64,000 nt of DNA from Bactrocera neohumeralis (Eukaryota; Arthropoda; Insecta; Diptera; Tephritidae), in contig NC_065921.1 of NCBI RefSeq assembly GCF_024586455.1, positions 49,002,574 through 49,066,573 of the forward strand. Direction: 5' to 3'. This document shows, one piece after another, positions 10,795 to 23,329 of this stretch; positions within the stretch are counted from its first letter, which is position 1; every line of letters begins with the position of its first letter. Under the pieces are notes generated by a model. That model was given only the letters and a program-made list of their open reading frames with translations. It was not told the DNA's origin and did not search any database. A program made the translations under genes and the position numbers.

Positions 10795-11397
10795 CAGGGT
10801 TTTTCCAGAAGGTAATATAACTGATTTTCTACCGCCGCGACTGTACTTCGGAGAGTGCCCGCACTGACTGGTTTCGGTAGAAGGCGCTCCTATAAACGAA
10901 CGAGCTTGTAAGTTCCAGAGTTCATTAGAGCAGAGGTTCGTGATTAAATTCTGTGTGAAACTCGGAAAATCTGCGACAGAGACGTTTGATATGATCAAGC
11001 AGGCTTACCCAGAAGTTGCTTTAGCAAGAAATGGTGTTGCGGTGGCACCAGGCTTATGAAGACCGTGCTGGGAGACCTGCGACTTCGACAAGCACCGACA
11101 ATGTGGCTCGTGTGCGCAAAGTTTTGAACTGTTAAATTTGTCAAAATGTATGATTCATGAACATGCGCAAGGTGTGCGCGAAGATTGTCCCAAAAGTGCT
11201 CACTGGCGACCAGAAATTGCGGCGAGTGGAAGTGGAAAGCCGGCATCCTAACGCTTACGTGACGCCTTCAATGCTTGAAAATCGCGCTGGCAGCGCTGCA
11301 TCGACGCAGAATTAGCCTATTTTAAAGAATTGTAACGATTGCATCAATACATTTTTTGTAATTCGACTCAATCCTATTACTTTCCGGACAAACCGTG
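10795..11397 (+). mobile_element. Internally deleted mariner with imperfect terminal repeats
   Basis: Ends are inverted and similar: CAGGGTTTTTCCAGAAGGTA at the left and, reversed, CACGGTTTGTCCGGAAAGTA at the right, each flanked by TA. Inside, LEQRFVIKFCVKLGKSATET and FDMIKQAYPEVALAR match the N-terminal domain of mariner transposases; after frame changes come STDNVARVRKVL and MRKVCAKIVPKVLTGDQKLRR. It then jumps to a short C-terminal RWQRCIDAELAYF segment. The catalytic core is missing. It is older than the derivative at 4643, whose ends are still identical. Confidence 0.75.
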
Positions 11398-14300
11398 TAT
11401 ATAATAATGAAGTAAGAATAAATTCGATTTCATAAAATACTACATCTACACATACACAAAAAATCACTTCATATTAAAAATTTTAAAATTTTTTAATTCG
11501 ATTTGATTTGATCGTTATTACTTTTCGTTTACAGTAAGACTAAAGTAGGTATAGCCCCTTTCTGCTAGGTCTATAAAAATACTAGTAATTTGATTTATAC
11601 TTGCCACAAGTTTATTTCTTTGGTCATTATGCTAGTATTGGCATAATAATTAAATAAATTTCGAACATAACAATCAACGACTTGAAATAATTATTTTTTC
11701 TTTGCAAATGTGTCTCTACATTTTTAAATTATAATTTAAAACCAACTAAAAATCTGAATATGTACATATGTACAAGCTTTTGAAGATTTCATATTCACGA
11801 AACCCGTACACAATAAAGCGGCGGTTACAAGGAATTTTTGCAAACAATATTTTTTATTAGCTTCTGAAAAACATCTACCAACTCACCTTCATATTAGGGA
11901 GGCATTAAAATTCAAGTAGCTTTGTATGCACTGAGCCCGAACTCAATGACTCATCACCACTTATCACACAATAGTCATCAGCAGTTTCGTCATTATTTCT
12001 TTTGTCACTTAGCTTCCTTTATACAACCGGTTTTTGCTTTCCTCAAAGTTCCATCGGCAGCACAGCAGCAAGGACACTGGACCCACACTGCAACTTGTAA
12101 AACGACAGCTGGCATTGTATGCACGGCTTTAGCACTTATATTTCTACTTGTAATTGTGCTATGCACAATTAATTCGACATCAAACATTAGCATAGCCTTT
12201 TGAGCCTTCCACTGCATGCACCACTCAAATTTAAGCTCATACTTATTTCGCATAAGTACAAATGAATGAGTAGCTGATGTGACGATGCCCTCTAAGACTC
12301 TGCTCCTCAGTTTCAGTGCCTGTGCCTTGGTTGTGGTTCGTCCGATTATGCCTTATTTACCCTCCGTTATTTTCTCATTCTAAATTTAATGCGCAGGAAC
12401 TCTGCTCCTATGATATCCTTGTAGCTTTTATTTAGCTTATTATATAGTATGCCCGGCTCAACGGCTAAGCTGTGCGGCAACATTATTTACGTCGTCGCCA
12501 CTGACTGCTTTATTCGCCGTGCTTTTCTTAGCGGTTTCGCCAGTGCATTTAAGCCGTTTCCGTGGCATATTCTAAATCCAGAAGATATAAGTACATCTAT
12601 TGCTCGGCGCCTTGCAGTTGAAGTCTGTGCTGCATTCTTACCATTCTCTTTCCGAGCCCTCATTTAGCGCTTTCTTCATTCATATCCGGTTTCTTGCGAC
12701 ATATAAAGGTGTCTCCTGTTTTACTGTCACTTCACGAAGTCCATCGTAAGGATGTTTGCCACAAAATATTTCCAAAGTGGATTCACTTGGTTGGGAATTA
12801 TGACCGTACCACCATCCTCCTCTTACACCCTGTCTTGTGCACAGCAGACTCACAGACTCTCCTGTAGTCTGTTGTTTCTAACTGTTTGGCTGAGTCCCAG
12901 TGTTTTCATATGGCTGTTTAGTTGTCTCATCTGTTTTGTCATTTCGATGGTTTAAGCTACTTTGCTCCATACCTCAACTTTGCTTCCTGTTATCACGAAT
13001 TATTTCCATATTTGAGTAGTGAGTACTTTGCCGACATATTGTAAAACTGATGAAGATGTTCGTTAACCAAGATTTAATATCTAAATTCTAATACAGAGTT
13101 ACTTATTGCTTGTTCGTTAATGAAACAGTAAAACGTGGAATGTATGTAAGCTGTTTACGGTAATACAATCCCTCCAGAGAGCTGAGCATAGTTGAAGAAC
13201 ATATTTTTTATACATTGTTTAAACTGAGTTATTGAGTGGTCTACATTGTCTACTGGTATGCGTTTGAGCAGACGTTTGCTTATATTTTTGAGTCAAAATT
13301 AATTAAAATTTACTGAGTAGTAGCCTTGTCACACGCTTGCTGGCTTCATCAGTGACATTTGTTGAGTTAATTGTATAGTTTTTTTTTTTAGTTTTGTGAA
13401 GAAAAACACACTAAGCATTCACTTGAATACAAAAGTACTAACTTATCAATACTTTTTTTGTATCTGTATTTGAGTTTCAATTACTCTCAATTCGATTTAA
13501 TTGAACAATCGTTTCACGATTTCTGTGCTATATTTTTAATAACCAGTGCCTTATTTTACGCAGTTCAAGGCTTCTTTTCTGTTTTTTGTTTCGTTAAATT
13601 TCAATTAAAGAAATTACTTTCCCACTAACATACTGTTTCACACAACCAATACACTTAACCATTGTATATGAAGAAATATATAGCACATCACAGGCTACTA
13701 CTCACACCGACTAACTGCCAGCAACTGAGTTCAAACACAGCTGTGCGGCGCTATTTCAATGAATAAATTGGCCGCAGGCAGGCACCAAGCAGAGATGTCG
13801 ACGGCGGTAACGATGTTGGAGCTGCAATGGCGAAGACGATGTGAATAGCTTTTCATAAAGCACCAGCACACAGGGGTTGTAAAAGTGACAAATTTTACTC
13901 CAGCCAGACCCCCAATAACGAGTGCAAGGCACGAGCGCTGTCTACAAACTGTTTTCAAATTTTACTCCATTCGCCTCGGATACCGCCAACCGCTTGCAGT
14001 AGCATCTGGCTTTGAATCAGAATGGAGTGCTGCCACTACCACTTTGCTTCGGAAAATGTATTAGATTCTTTTCATTTATTTAGAATAGCTCCTTTATATT
14101 GCACAATATCTAAATCTGGTTTTGTTATATAAATTCATTGTTTGCTTAATTTTACTTCACAAGAATTGTTGCTCCGCTCTGTAAGCATTAAGTCCGCTTA
14201 AGTTGAACCCACTTTTCTGTCTGCCACAAAAATATTTTATAATGCATTTCATAGCCTTAAAATCCAAAAGCTTTATTGCGCCATTCGCCCTCACTTTTTA

Positions 14301-14879
14301 ATTTTTTTGCTTGGCTCTCAGTACTCAATACTATTTCTTGGTAACTGTTTCAGCGCCTAAAAGCGTATTGTGCAAATGCCATGTTCTTATGTAAATTGAA
14401 CAGCGCTGCTAATTGCAATCAAGAAAACTCTTCTAAAACTGTACTTCTCAATCAAAGTTTATAATGAGCAAGAGCGAAAGCTCTTGGTGAGCACAAAATT
14501 TGTTGCAGTGTTCGGCAGGAGTTCTGCGCGCATGACAATCGTTTCACTTCATGCTATGCTTGTTCATTGCTCTCTCAGCTAGCGCTAATGTATTATGGTG
14601 GATGTTTTACTGTTGAACATTTTCGGGATTGCACTTGCCAATCAGTTGCATAACCGTCACAAAAGCTAGCAACAAGACAGTGTCAAGACTGAAGGGCTTT
14701 TAAGCGAAACTTTTTCGGGTAGCTGTGTTCTCTTTTGCCGATCTTTCTGCCATAACTTCTGTTATATGTTTAGGCCGTTATAAAAATTAAACTATAATTT
14801 ATGTTTTAATGAAATTAACTATATAAAGTTAGTTATTTACAGTTTTGGGTCTTAATTTGAGCCTTAGTTATGGAAGTTT
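11398..14879. other. Mostly unique DNA, no gene recognised
   Basis: This 3.5 kb has more even base composition than its neighbours, especially 11900-14060. Frames of 65-93 codons occur (11922-12203, 12449-12667, 12752-12955, 13731-13958 minus), but I see no conserved domain and no consistent splice pattern. The 11922 frame has one hydrophobic stretch (IVCTALALIFLLVIVLC), most likely chance. A 7-bp stem with a GAAA loop lies at 14469-14486. No transposon protein is visible. This may be host non-coding sequence. Confidence 0.4.
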
Positions 14880-15138
14880 ATATGTTTTTGATTAATGGTG
14901 TTTTGTGGTCCTTTAACGGTCATCTGGGAACTCGTTCTCCTGATTTGACCAGATAATACAGATACAAAGTTTCGTGACGATACAGTCAACCGGATTTCAA
15001 CTCATCTCGTCATCCTGGTCGTTTAAATATATATATTTATACTCAACTCTAAAGGTATATCGATTTGTTTTAGGATTTACAAACAACCGTTAACTGAAAA
15101 CTATTATAATTAGTAGCAACATGTTGCAAGAGTATAAA
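14880..15138 (-). repeat. Repeat A, 5' part
   Basis: On the minus strand this starts with TATACTCTTGCAACATGTTG, the palindromic 5' end of repeat A. It continues with AACGGTTGTTTGTAAATCCT and CAGGATGACGAGATGAGTTG, matching the complete copy at 37128-38176. The remaining 3' three quarters are missing. Confidence 0.7.
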
Positions 15139-18100
15139 AATAAATTTTTGCTTAGAAAATGTCGTCACTGTATGCGTTGTTAACAGAATTTATGGCAAGA
15201 CTAAGTCTTTGGTCTATGTACATATATCACTATTATGTATTTTTTATTTAGGAATAAACGGCACTTTCTTCACTTCAACTTAATTTCCCATTGAACAACG
15301 CGAAATAAAGTAAGTATGCTGCAAAACCTAAAGCAAACATTTCATAAATATATGACTTTGGAAAGCTCTACAACGACAAGCTTAAAGCTCTTAGGAGCAG
15401 TTTCACGTATACGAGTAGTACAAAAGTGAAATTCTTAGTGGCATAGCCGAATCATGTGATGAGAATATCTATTTACTATCAACTTTATTCATTTAAGCGC
15501 CCGTTAGTATTGCCACAACTCGTAATTTCACTGTTCCAGTTATGCATCTACTTAATACCGATTGGATCGAATATCAGAAGTGGTCATATATTTTTCAAAT
15601 AAATAAGATGATAGGTAGGGCAATACTCAAACTACTACATTTTTATATAAAAATATACCTTCTTCTTCGACACAATCTCCAGTAAAGTACTGTCTACAGC
15701 AAAGAATTTCTTTTTAGTTCAATACTGTGGGTTTCAAAATACCTTCTACCTAGAAATCTCATTTGAGTACGATGTTTAACGAGCGAGCCTGTTTTTTAAG
15801 TCTGGTTTATATTAAAATAATAAAATTTTTAAGGACTATAGGAAGGCGAAGCATAACATAAAACTAATTTAACATTTAAATCTTTTGCAAAGCTAATTAA
15901 AATAATAGAAAAAGGACGCGTTTAAGGACTAAATAGGAATTGCGGCTCAGAAATAAATTATAAAACGATAAGTAAAGCTAAAATCAATCTGATTTCTGCG
16001 TTTGGAGTCAAACTGTACATGCTGGTGGCACGCTGACGTCGGACGAACAAATTTGTCTTCATGTCATGCAAGTTCATTGCTTACCACTCTACTTTTCTGC
16101 GTGAAAGTCGTATAGCTCAGAGACAAAATTCAATAAACTAAACTAACCTAATATCGGCAATATTGCATCTAGCCTATCTTGGCTGCTGTTGCACTGGCGG
16201 CTAAATGGTCTCGACAACGCTACGTGCTCTTCCCTAGGTTGCCCGAACAACCCTCGCGAGCACTTGACTTTGCAATTTGATACCTTGATTGTTAGCACAC
16301 CATCTGAATTTTCTAATCAAACATTACTTTGCCCCATTTGCGGCTACCAAATACTTCAGCAGTCGAGCTTTACTTGCAGAGAGTGTCTGATTATCGGCTT
16401 ACCTTGAATGAAACTATGTCGTATTTGTATACTCAACAAGCCCAGATAGTGTGTTCAAAGACATTAAAATTTCCATCGGTGGAGTAAATATATTTATGCC
16501 GTATTAGAAAAAATATATTAATTCTTACACATAATATCTTCATATAAGGAAGAGGTCATATAAAAAAACTAATATATTATTTCCATGGAAGCGGTCATTA
16601 GCTCTTCTATAGTAGTATGTCAATGAGATGATTACAAAATTATCTATTCTATGCACTTTCATCTGTGTCATCATCTCACAGATTACTCCAAATTATTGAC
16701 GAATTCTCCTTTTTCGACAATTTCAGTTTAGGATTAAAAGTATTTGCTGAAGTTGAGACCTTATGTTGCACAGAAGCATATTCAATTGGTGTTCACAACT
16801 GAGTTGTTTTTGCTAAATACACATATCAAATTTAACAAAAGCAATAATTTTAAATACAATAAATTACTATGCTGTTATTTTACTTTTAATTGGTTAAAGG
16901 CATACATACACTTACACATAGATATATGTATATATCTACATACATACTACAAAATCTCTTTTTCATAGGTTTTTAATACTGCGAATATACGATTTAATTT
17001 AACAATTTAACGTTAACCTCGGCTGGACGTACTCTTCTCAGATGTTACAGCATAAAAGGGAATAAAAAGATATTCATCTTTCAATAGTCAAGTAAAAACA
17101 AATAAAAATTGAAACATTGTCTTCACTAATCTTGAGTGCTGTTGATAGAATGAGTTTTGATGTATTTTGGCGAAGAATTGGAATGGGAAACAGCAATTTA
17201 TAATTTAAATGAATTCCTGCTGGCTCATTCTCGGTAAGGACACAAAAATTAGTTAATTCCTTTGAATGTATTCGCATTCGTTTACAATTTATAATTGATG
17301 TAATTATTGAATTGATCAATTGAATTTAATAACACATTAATAAAAAGTATAATGTCTTTTTGCGTACGAAATTCCTTACGACCACAAAGAGCGTCAAAAT
17401 GTCATAAATGTCTAAGAAGGAGACTGCACCTCGGAGCGGTATAGATACATATACTCTTAATAACATTTACGCCTGAGCTTTTCCTGATTTCCTGATTTTT
17501 GAACTTTAGCATTATATTAGACAATTAGCAAGTATTTCAATTGTCAACTTTCATCTAAAAAATCGTTCCATACATTCTTTAACACTTAACTGAATATGAG
17601 GCACGAATATATGAGTCAATGTGTTAGATAACTTAACGAAATAAATCTCAAAATATTTCACGTGTGCAAACTTTGCCATTCCTTACTTGCTTAATTTTCT
17701 AAATTAAAGTGTAATTTTTCAACAGTTACACATTTACTAATTTAAAACAGGAGCATAAATTGACGCCCTTTTCATCAATTATGCCATCAGCCTTATTTAT
17801 TGACTTGTTTTTATCAGTTTTTGCAATCACTACTCTTATTAGGTAATTTTCCCCTCCTTATCGTCATTTGCTCCAATGTTATATATCTCCTCTTTAGCTT
17901 CTTTTGCCGGCGTAATATTTACTTTTTCGCAAGATTTGCCACTATTTTGTGCACTCTCTCTGCCTTCTTTGCACTACAAAACACATGCGCATGTATGTAC
18001 AACGTATATACATATATACTCGTACTAACGAACATTCAATTCCTGTGCTTTGACCTTCTATCACTCTGTAGCACATTCGATTTTCGTTTTGATTGATGAT

Positions 18101-18671
18101 CACTCTAATTGCGGATATTAAATGACAGCATACATTTTCATGGTTCATTTGTGTACCGAGATCGAAATTAATACGGCTACGATGGATCCGATATAACGCA
18201 AATGTAGACGGTTGTTTGAAAAAACTGTGGACAATACATGATAATTTGTAGGATTTCAGCTTTTCTTTAGCAGTTTTTTTTCATACTCTCAACTATGTCA
18301 ACATACCAAAGACTAAAGTTGACTTTAGCGGATAAATAGACCGCGTGAAGTGGGCACGTGTTGAAGAATGATCGAGTGGGGGAGTAGGCATGAGTGCGGC
18401 AACCAAATATTGGAAAATGCAACGAAGATCGAAATTTACATTATGAATTATGTTTCTATATTATGCAGAATTGCGAACGGCATTAATTACAAATACAAAA
18501 GCTTTTAACTCTTGGATGCGAAAGTTGTGGAAAGAATAAATAATTAAGGATATTTTTAAGAAACTGTAAGACTCTACTCTATGAACACCACCACATTCCC
18601 AACGAATTCCTTAATGAAGCTAAACTAAAGCTGCGAATTTGTTCCGAAATACAATAAAACGGCTTTCTTCG
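15139..18671. other. Mostly unique DNA, no gene recognised
   Basis: No transposon protein or RNA gene was recognised. The 72-codon frame at 16189-16407 contains paired cysteines (CPICG and CREC, 15 residues apart) that look like half a zinc ribbon, but without neighbouring exons. A CTAACCTAATAT motif near 16143 resembles the 3' end of the LINE at 60845-61335, too short to call. Many 60-100 codon frames around 16744-18148 look like AT-rich noise. Confidence 0.4.
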
Positions 18672-19055
18672 GGAGGATGAAGTCTTGTGTAGAAGTTCGC
18701 GCAAGTGAGGAAAGTTCTCTCATTGCTATTTACCTGGGAGTGCCACAAACGATTCTTTTACATATGGCTCAAGCAGCTCACGACTTCCTGTCCTAGACCA
18801 AGTAGCCGAAAGCCGAGAAGGCGAAACGTCCCAACCGCAGTGTTGTGCGCTGTGTTTGGGACCCGCCATCCGACAGCCTCGGATGAGAGACCCCCCTTTT
18901 GATGACGACCATGGCAAACGAATTGAGGATTACGATTTGAGGGCATACACCTGGATTTTCCGATAATTGGGAAGGTGCCGTTGACCAGCTGGTTGGTACT
19001 CGTTAGCGTGAAGCCTGACATCACCGCTGTCCAAGAAATGCGATGAACGGGACAA
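18672..19055 (+). pseudogene. RTE-type LINE, copy F: 5' region only
   Basis: This matches the 5' leader of copies C and D: GTGTAGAAGTTC, AAGTGAGGAAAGTTCTCT, then GTTGTGCGCTG, TTTGGGACCCGCCA and CTCGGATGAGAGACCCCCCT. The leader is followed by the start of the endonuclease region (a TWIFR-like remnant of TWNVRSL, then DITAVQEMR). It breaks off at the GQG codons and abuts an inverted repeat A. Stops and frame breaks are present. It has a 5' end without the 3' end, so later deletion rather than 5' truncation removed the rest. Confidence 0.7.
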
Positions 19056-19390
19056 GGAATTTTAAATTGTGTTATATGGGAAATATGCCTATTTTCACAC
19101 TGTAACATAGGAATGTTCTAAAAATGATACGTACTAAATTTAGTCGAAATTGATTTGTCGGGTCCAAAGGTATGGGATTTCACCAAAAAGTAGGAAGTGT
19201 CAAGCTCATTGTTCAATTTTCACTCCAGCTCTCATAGAGCCCTCTCATACCATCTTGGAGATAAAATTTAATGTCCCTGGCATAATTAGTTATGGATTTC
19301 TTGCGGTTTTAGTAATTTTGAACAGTACCGTTATATGGGGAGTGAGCGGGGATACTCTCCGATTTCATCCTTTTACACACTGTCGATAGA
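19056..19390 (-). repeat. Repeat A, internal part
   Basis: Read on the minus strand it matches the middle of the copy at 42795-43807: ATCCCCGCTCACTCCCCATA against CCCCGCTCACTCCTCATA, then ACTGTTCAAAA, CTACTTTTTGGTGAAATCCC, TTTAGTACGT and a CCCATATAACACAATTTAAA end. It is directly joined to LINE copy F on one side and to the duplicated block at 19386 on the other. Confidence 0.65.
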
Positions 19391-19757
19391 AGTTCTAATA
19401 AGATTTGTAGTCAGCAAATAATGCCTCTTTTGTAATTAACGCCTTAATATTTCCACTAAAATTGCTTGATGAATTTTCGCATGGATTAATGTCTACGACA
19501 ATGATACAGTATCCAGGGAAATTTTACAGATCGGACAATTATATCATATAGCTGCCTTGTAAACTTACCGATCAAAATGGAAGTTTTTTTATTTGACAAG
19601 AATATATATGGCACATAAGATAAGTAGAAAAAATATGATTAAGTTAGTCATATAATAAATAAATCCCTAATTTTTCCAGATATGTTATTCTTTATTAATA
19701 TTAATACAAATAATTATGAATAATTAACATTGTAAGCATAATTATGCAACTCTAATT
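19386..19757 (+). repeat. Duplicated block R, copy 1
   Basis: This is repeated almost exactly at 20007-20363. Shared landmarks are ATAGAAGTTCTAATAAG at the start, TTGATGAATTTTCGCATGG, GACAATGATACAGTATCCAG and GCAACTCTAATTA at the end. Copy 1 has about 27 extra bases near 19409-19435 and lacks a 4-base TATG-type expansion found in copy 2. The first ~25 bases look like continuing repeat A sequence. Confidence 0.9.
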
Positions 19758-20003
19758 ACACTACTCTCAAAGGCCCGATCAATTGGAAGAACTATGCTTA
19801 GCAGATTTTGCAGCATGGTTCAGATTTCCCAAAACTAGTAGAAATATTTCTGTTAATAATGAAGACTGCAATGAAGTAGAAAACGAGGATGACACGACAG
19901 CTGCACTTCCAATGGCATTAAAAAATGGATAAGGATTTTTAAGAAAAAGGAAGCAAGCATTTATTCTGCGCTGGAAACGTTTTAGCGTTGAAAATTCAAG
20001 AGC
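19758..20003 (+). repeat. 246-bp slice of Helitron-1 coding sequence, duplicated
   Basis: This matches 22813-23058 almost perfectly: it starts ACACTACTCTCAAAGGCCCG and ends ATTCAAGAGC, with a single clear difference near the end (GTTGAAAA against GTTGCAAA). It encodes the RPDQLEELCLADFAAWF segment of the Helitron protein. It sits precisely between the two R blocks. Confidence 0.92.
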
Positions 20004-20006
20004 ACT

Positions 20007-20363
20007 ATAGAAGTTCTAATAAGATTTGTAAGCAAATTAACGCCTTAATATTTCCACTAAAATTGCTTGATGAATTTTCGCATGGATTAATGTCTACGAC
20101 AATGATACAGTATCCAGGGAAATTTTACAGATCGGACAATTATATCATATAGCTGCCTTGTAAACTTACCGATCAAAATGGAAGTTTTTTTATTTGACAA
20201 GAATATATGTATATGGCACATAAGATAAGTAGAAAAAATATGATTAAGTTAGTCATATAATAAATAAATCCCTAATTTTTCCAGATATGTTATTCTTTAT
20301 TAATATTAATACAAATAATTATGAATAATTAACATTGTAAGCATAATTATGCAACTCTAATTA
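20007..20363 (+). repeat. Duplicated block R, copy 2
   Basis: Near-identical to 19386-19757 in the same orientation. It leads directly into the sequence upstream of the Helitron-1 coding region. The 20364-20500 stretch after it has no recognised content. Confidence 0.9.
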
Positions 20364-20613
20364 ACTGATGGGTAGGTAAAAATAAAATCTAGGCAGAAGG
20401 TAATTTTGTAAAAATAATTGTTCTGTTTTAAAACCCTAAATAACTGATAGGTACGAACAAAACTAAAAACACGTCAACGTCGAGCTGCTAATATCTTTGA
20501 TATGTACGCATTGTAGATAAAAAAGGGCGTGTGTTATGGGGGCAGTTGATTCCCTCACCAAGTAAAAAAGCTAGAAAAACGTCAGATCTTATCAAAGTTC
20601 ACGCACTCGGAAG

Positions 20614-22415
20614 ATGCTAGAAAAGTTTTTTATTTGTCATCGAAATTTCCATCTTCGGACCAAAAATATAATTTTTGCAGCATATTGCAACCTTGTCAAA
20701 CAAGGTAAATTGCCAAATATCTACCTCTCAGAAGGATTGGAGTTTCCTGATATTTTTCAGGATTTAACGTGTCTGGATGAAAAGCTAACATCCCCGAGAA
20801 TCCCATTTATGTGCATCATATCCTTAGGATATGAACGACAATGAGCTATTCGTAGAGCAGTAGTAAATATCCCGATTTCTGTTGTAGAGACAGTCACTAT
20901 GCTGTCACGAAGATTTGACAACAGCCATATTATTCAAGTGCATCTAAAACGTCGCTTGGAATGTCAGCAAAATTTTGTGACGGACACAGTGCGACCAGAA
21001 AAAATATTCCAAGCACTGAATTATCTGTTGGGTACAGAGCTCTAAGTCAAGCACAACATTCAAATGTCAAGTGATTGGCTGGCAAATGTAGGAAACGAGG
21101 AAACTGTGCCATTTATTGCGGATCCTGCAGATGAGGTAGCAGTAAGAGACCTGCTTAATGCTCGTCAGGAAAATGAACAGGAAATGGAAGAGGAATAAAA
21201 TTCAGGTGGCCAGTAAACTTTGATGGACAATGAACCCATTGAAAACAGATCGATTGAACGGGTTGCAAGGTGATGTCCAAGGAACGTTACAACTGACGAT
21301 GGTGCTCAGAAATTGTCGTATTTACTGCAAAGAAGAGGACATCTTCATCATGACAACTTATAACAAAATTGCACGATCTAAAATACGACGCTATGATCGA
21401 CGTTGCGTGCGTGTGGACGTGCTTCTGTATATTTATAAGTTCTACGAGTTGGAGCGAACAAAGTTTGGATCAAGAAATATAACTGCTGCAAATTCGAGGG
21501 ATGAAAACTTTGTCTGCAACCTTATCCAGTATGATGACGGCTATTATATACTCAAAGGACTTCGGTCCTCACCTGCACATTGGGAGGCTGAAAAGAAAAA
21601 GGTTTTAGCCATGGTCCGTCAGTTTGGATTGCCAACATTCTTCATAGCAATGTCTGCTGCAGAGACAAAATGGCCGAAGCTGTTGGTCAAATTAAAGAAA
21701 CTAGCAGATAAAGTAGACATTTCGGAAGAAGAGGCCACTGCCCTATCAAGTTCTGAAAAGGCGAAACAGATAAGGACAGATCCAGTTACATGTTCCAGAT
21801 ATTTCGACAATCGATTCCGCCAAATGCTGAAATTGTCACAAAACTGACTGTTTGGAGTACATTTAGTAGTCCGTTACTATTACAGAATTGAATTTCAACA
21901 TAGGGGATTACCACATTGTCATAGGATGTACTGGTTAAGCGATGCACCGCTATTGGAAAGTGATGAAATCATCAACACAGCTGATGTTGAAACTTTCATC
22001 GACCGACACATTACGACTGATGGGGATGATTTGGACTTACAGGAATCTTTCAGTACCAAACAGAAGACATGGTCGAGCTTGCCTAAGAGACCTACATGGA
22101 AAACCAGTGTGCCGATTCTACATGCCATATCCGCCGATGCCGCGGACAGAAATTCTTTTTCCCTTTGAGAATGAGGAAGGTATAGAGCAACACAAACTTC
22201 AATTTCTAAAAATACGGGAACTATTAACTCTGACGGATCTCGCAGAAGAAGAAGAAACAATACGGTTGAACTGCTTTGATTTGATTTTGATTTTTTGGCG
22301 GATGAGCGGATTAACACTGACTTTGAAGATACAAGCACGCTCTTCGCTCATCTGTAAAAAAGCCATACATTTTCTTAAAGAGAAAACTTTCGGACAGACT
22401 TCTAAATGCCTATAA
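20614..22415 (+). pseudogene. Helitron-1 Rep part (DUF6570-like, HUH domain)
   Basis: The first piece (20614-20841) holds KQGKLPNIYLSEGLEFPD and SPRIPFMCIISLGYERQ, typical of the region upstream of the Rep domain. The next (21230-21844) holds DEGYHIF-like YDDGYYILKGLRSSPAHWE, MVRQFGLPTFFIAMSAAETKW and DPVTCSRYFDNR. The HUH motif follows in another frame as EFQHRGLPHCHRMYWL, with both His codons kept (21914 and 21920). HUH endonucleases nick and rejoin single strands during rolling-circle transposition. Stops after codon 21844 and frame changes near 21930 and 22150 break the gene. Confidence 0.8.
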
Positions 22416-22464
22416 TAAAAATATCTTTAACTTGCATAGATCAAATATGGATATTTAAATCATT

Positions 22465-23329
22465 TTGGACGCCTACACTTGCTGCTGCTCTATAATTAAT
22501 TATATAAATAAATCTAATAGAGGGGTATCAACACTACTGAGACAAGCCATAGAGGAAATAAATGCTGGGAATTTCCCCATTAAAAGAAAACTGCAGCACA
22601 TCGGAAACAAACATGTAAACCGATCGGAAATATCGGCTCAAGAAGCAGCTTATAATACTTTCGGCCTGCATTTATCGGAAGCGAGTAATGGGGAGATATT
22701 TATAAATACATCAAATTCAAACTATCTAGTAAGGATGCTAAAGCCCAGACGTGAATTCGATGCTTTATAAGAGAATTCTACGGACATATATTTATACACC
22801 GAGTGTACTGGAACACTACTCTCAAAGGCCCGATCAATTGGAAGAACTATGCTTAGCAGATTTTGCAGCATGGTTCAGATTTCCCAAAACTAGTAGAAAT
22901 ATTTCTGTTAATAATGAAGACTGCAATGAAGTAGAAAACGAGGATGACACGACAGCTGCACTTCCAATGGCATTAAAAAATGGATAAGGATTTTTAAGAA
23001 AAAGGAAGCAAGCATTTATTCTGCGCTGGAAACGTTTTAGCGTTGCAAATTCAAGAGCTGATTTCTTCAGAGAAACTGCCATGATGTTTACCCCATGGAG
23101 AAATAAGGAGACCGAGCTCTTAAATAATGATGTCGATAGTGTTTGTAACGAACACAAGGAGAAAATTGAGCAGAATAAGCTCAAATATGACAAATTTTTA
23201 TCCAACGAGCTTGAACGGATTCTGAAAAACCTGTTTCAGTGGAAGAAACAGCTGATGAGAGAGCCGACCTCAACTTTTGGATCCCGAATTCAGGGCTCTA
23301 GCTGTTACAGAGCAAGTAGGAGATGCTAA
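22465..23329 (+). pseudogene. Helitron-1 Y2 region and linker
   Basis: The segment reads INYINKSNRGVSTLLRQAIE, RKLQHIGNKHVN, EISAQEAAYNTF and EIFINTSNSNYLVRMLKP, then RPDQLEELCLADFAAWF in another frame. In relatives I know the motif is close to YVVDYINK, with two tyrosines that attack DNA. Here it reads SIINYINK, so the first tyrosine appears to be Ser (TCT). That alone would disable the two-tyrosine chemistry. The stretch at 22813-23058 is the source of, or sister to, the slice at 19758-20003. Confidence 0.72.

Noticed and set aside
11922..12203. 93-codon frame with a hydrophobic segment, considered as a small membrane protein
   Set aside because: One hydrophobic run in a Ser/His-rich frame, an overlapping frame on the other strand, no homologous phrase recognised and no splice or promoter support.
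14469..14486. Seven-base stem with GAAA loop, considered as a structured RNA
   Set aside because: A stem this short is expected by chance several times in 64 kb; no flanking conserved structure.
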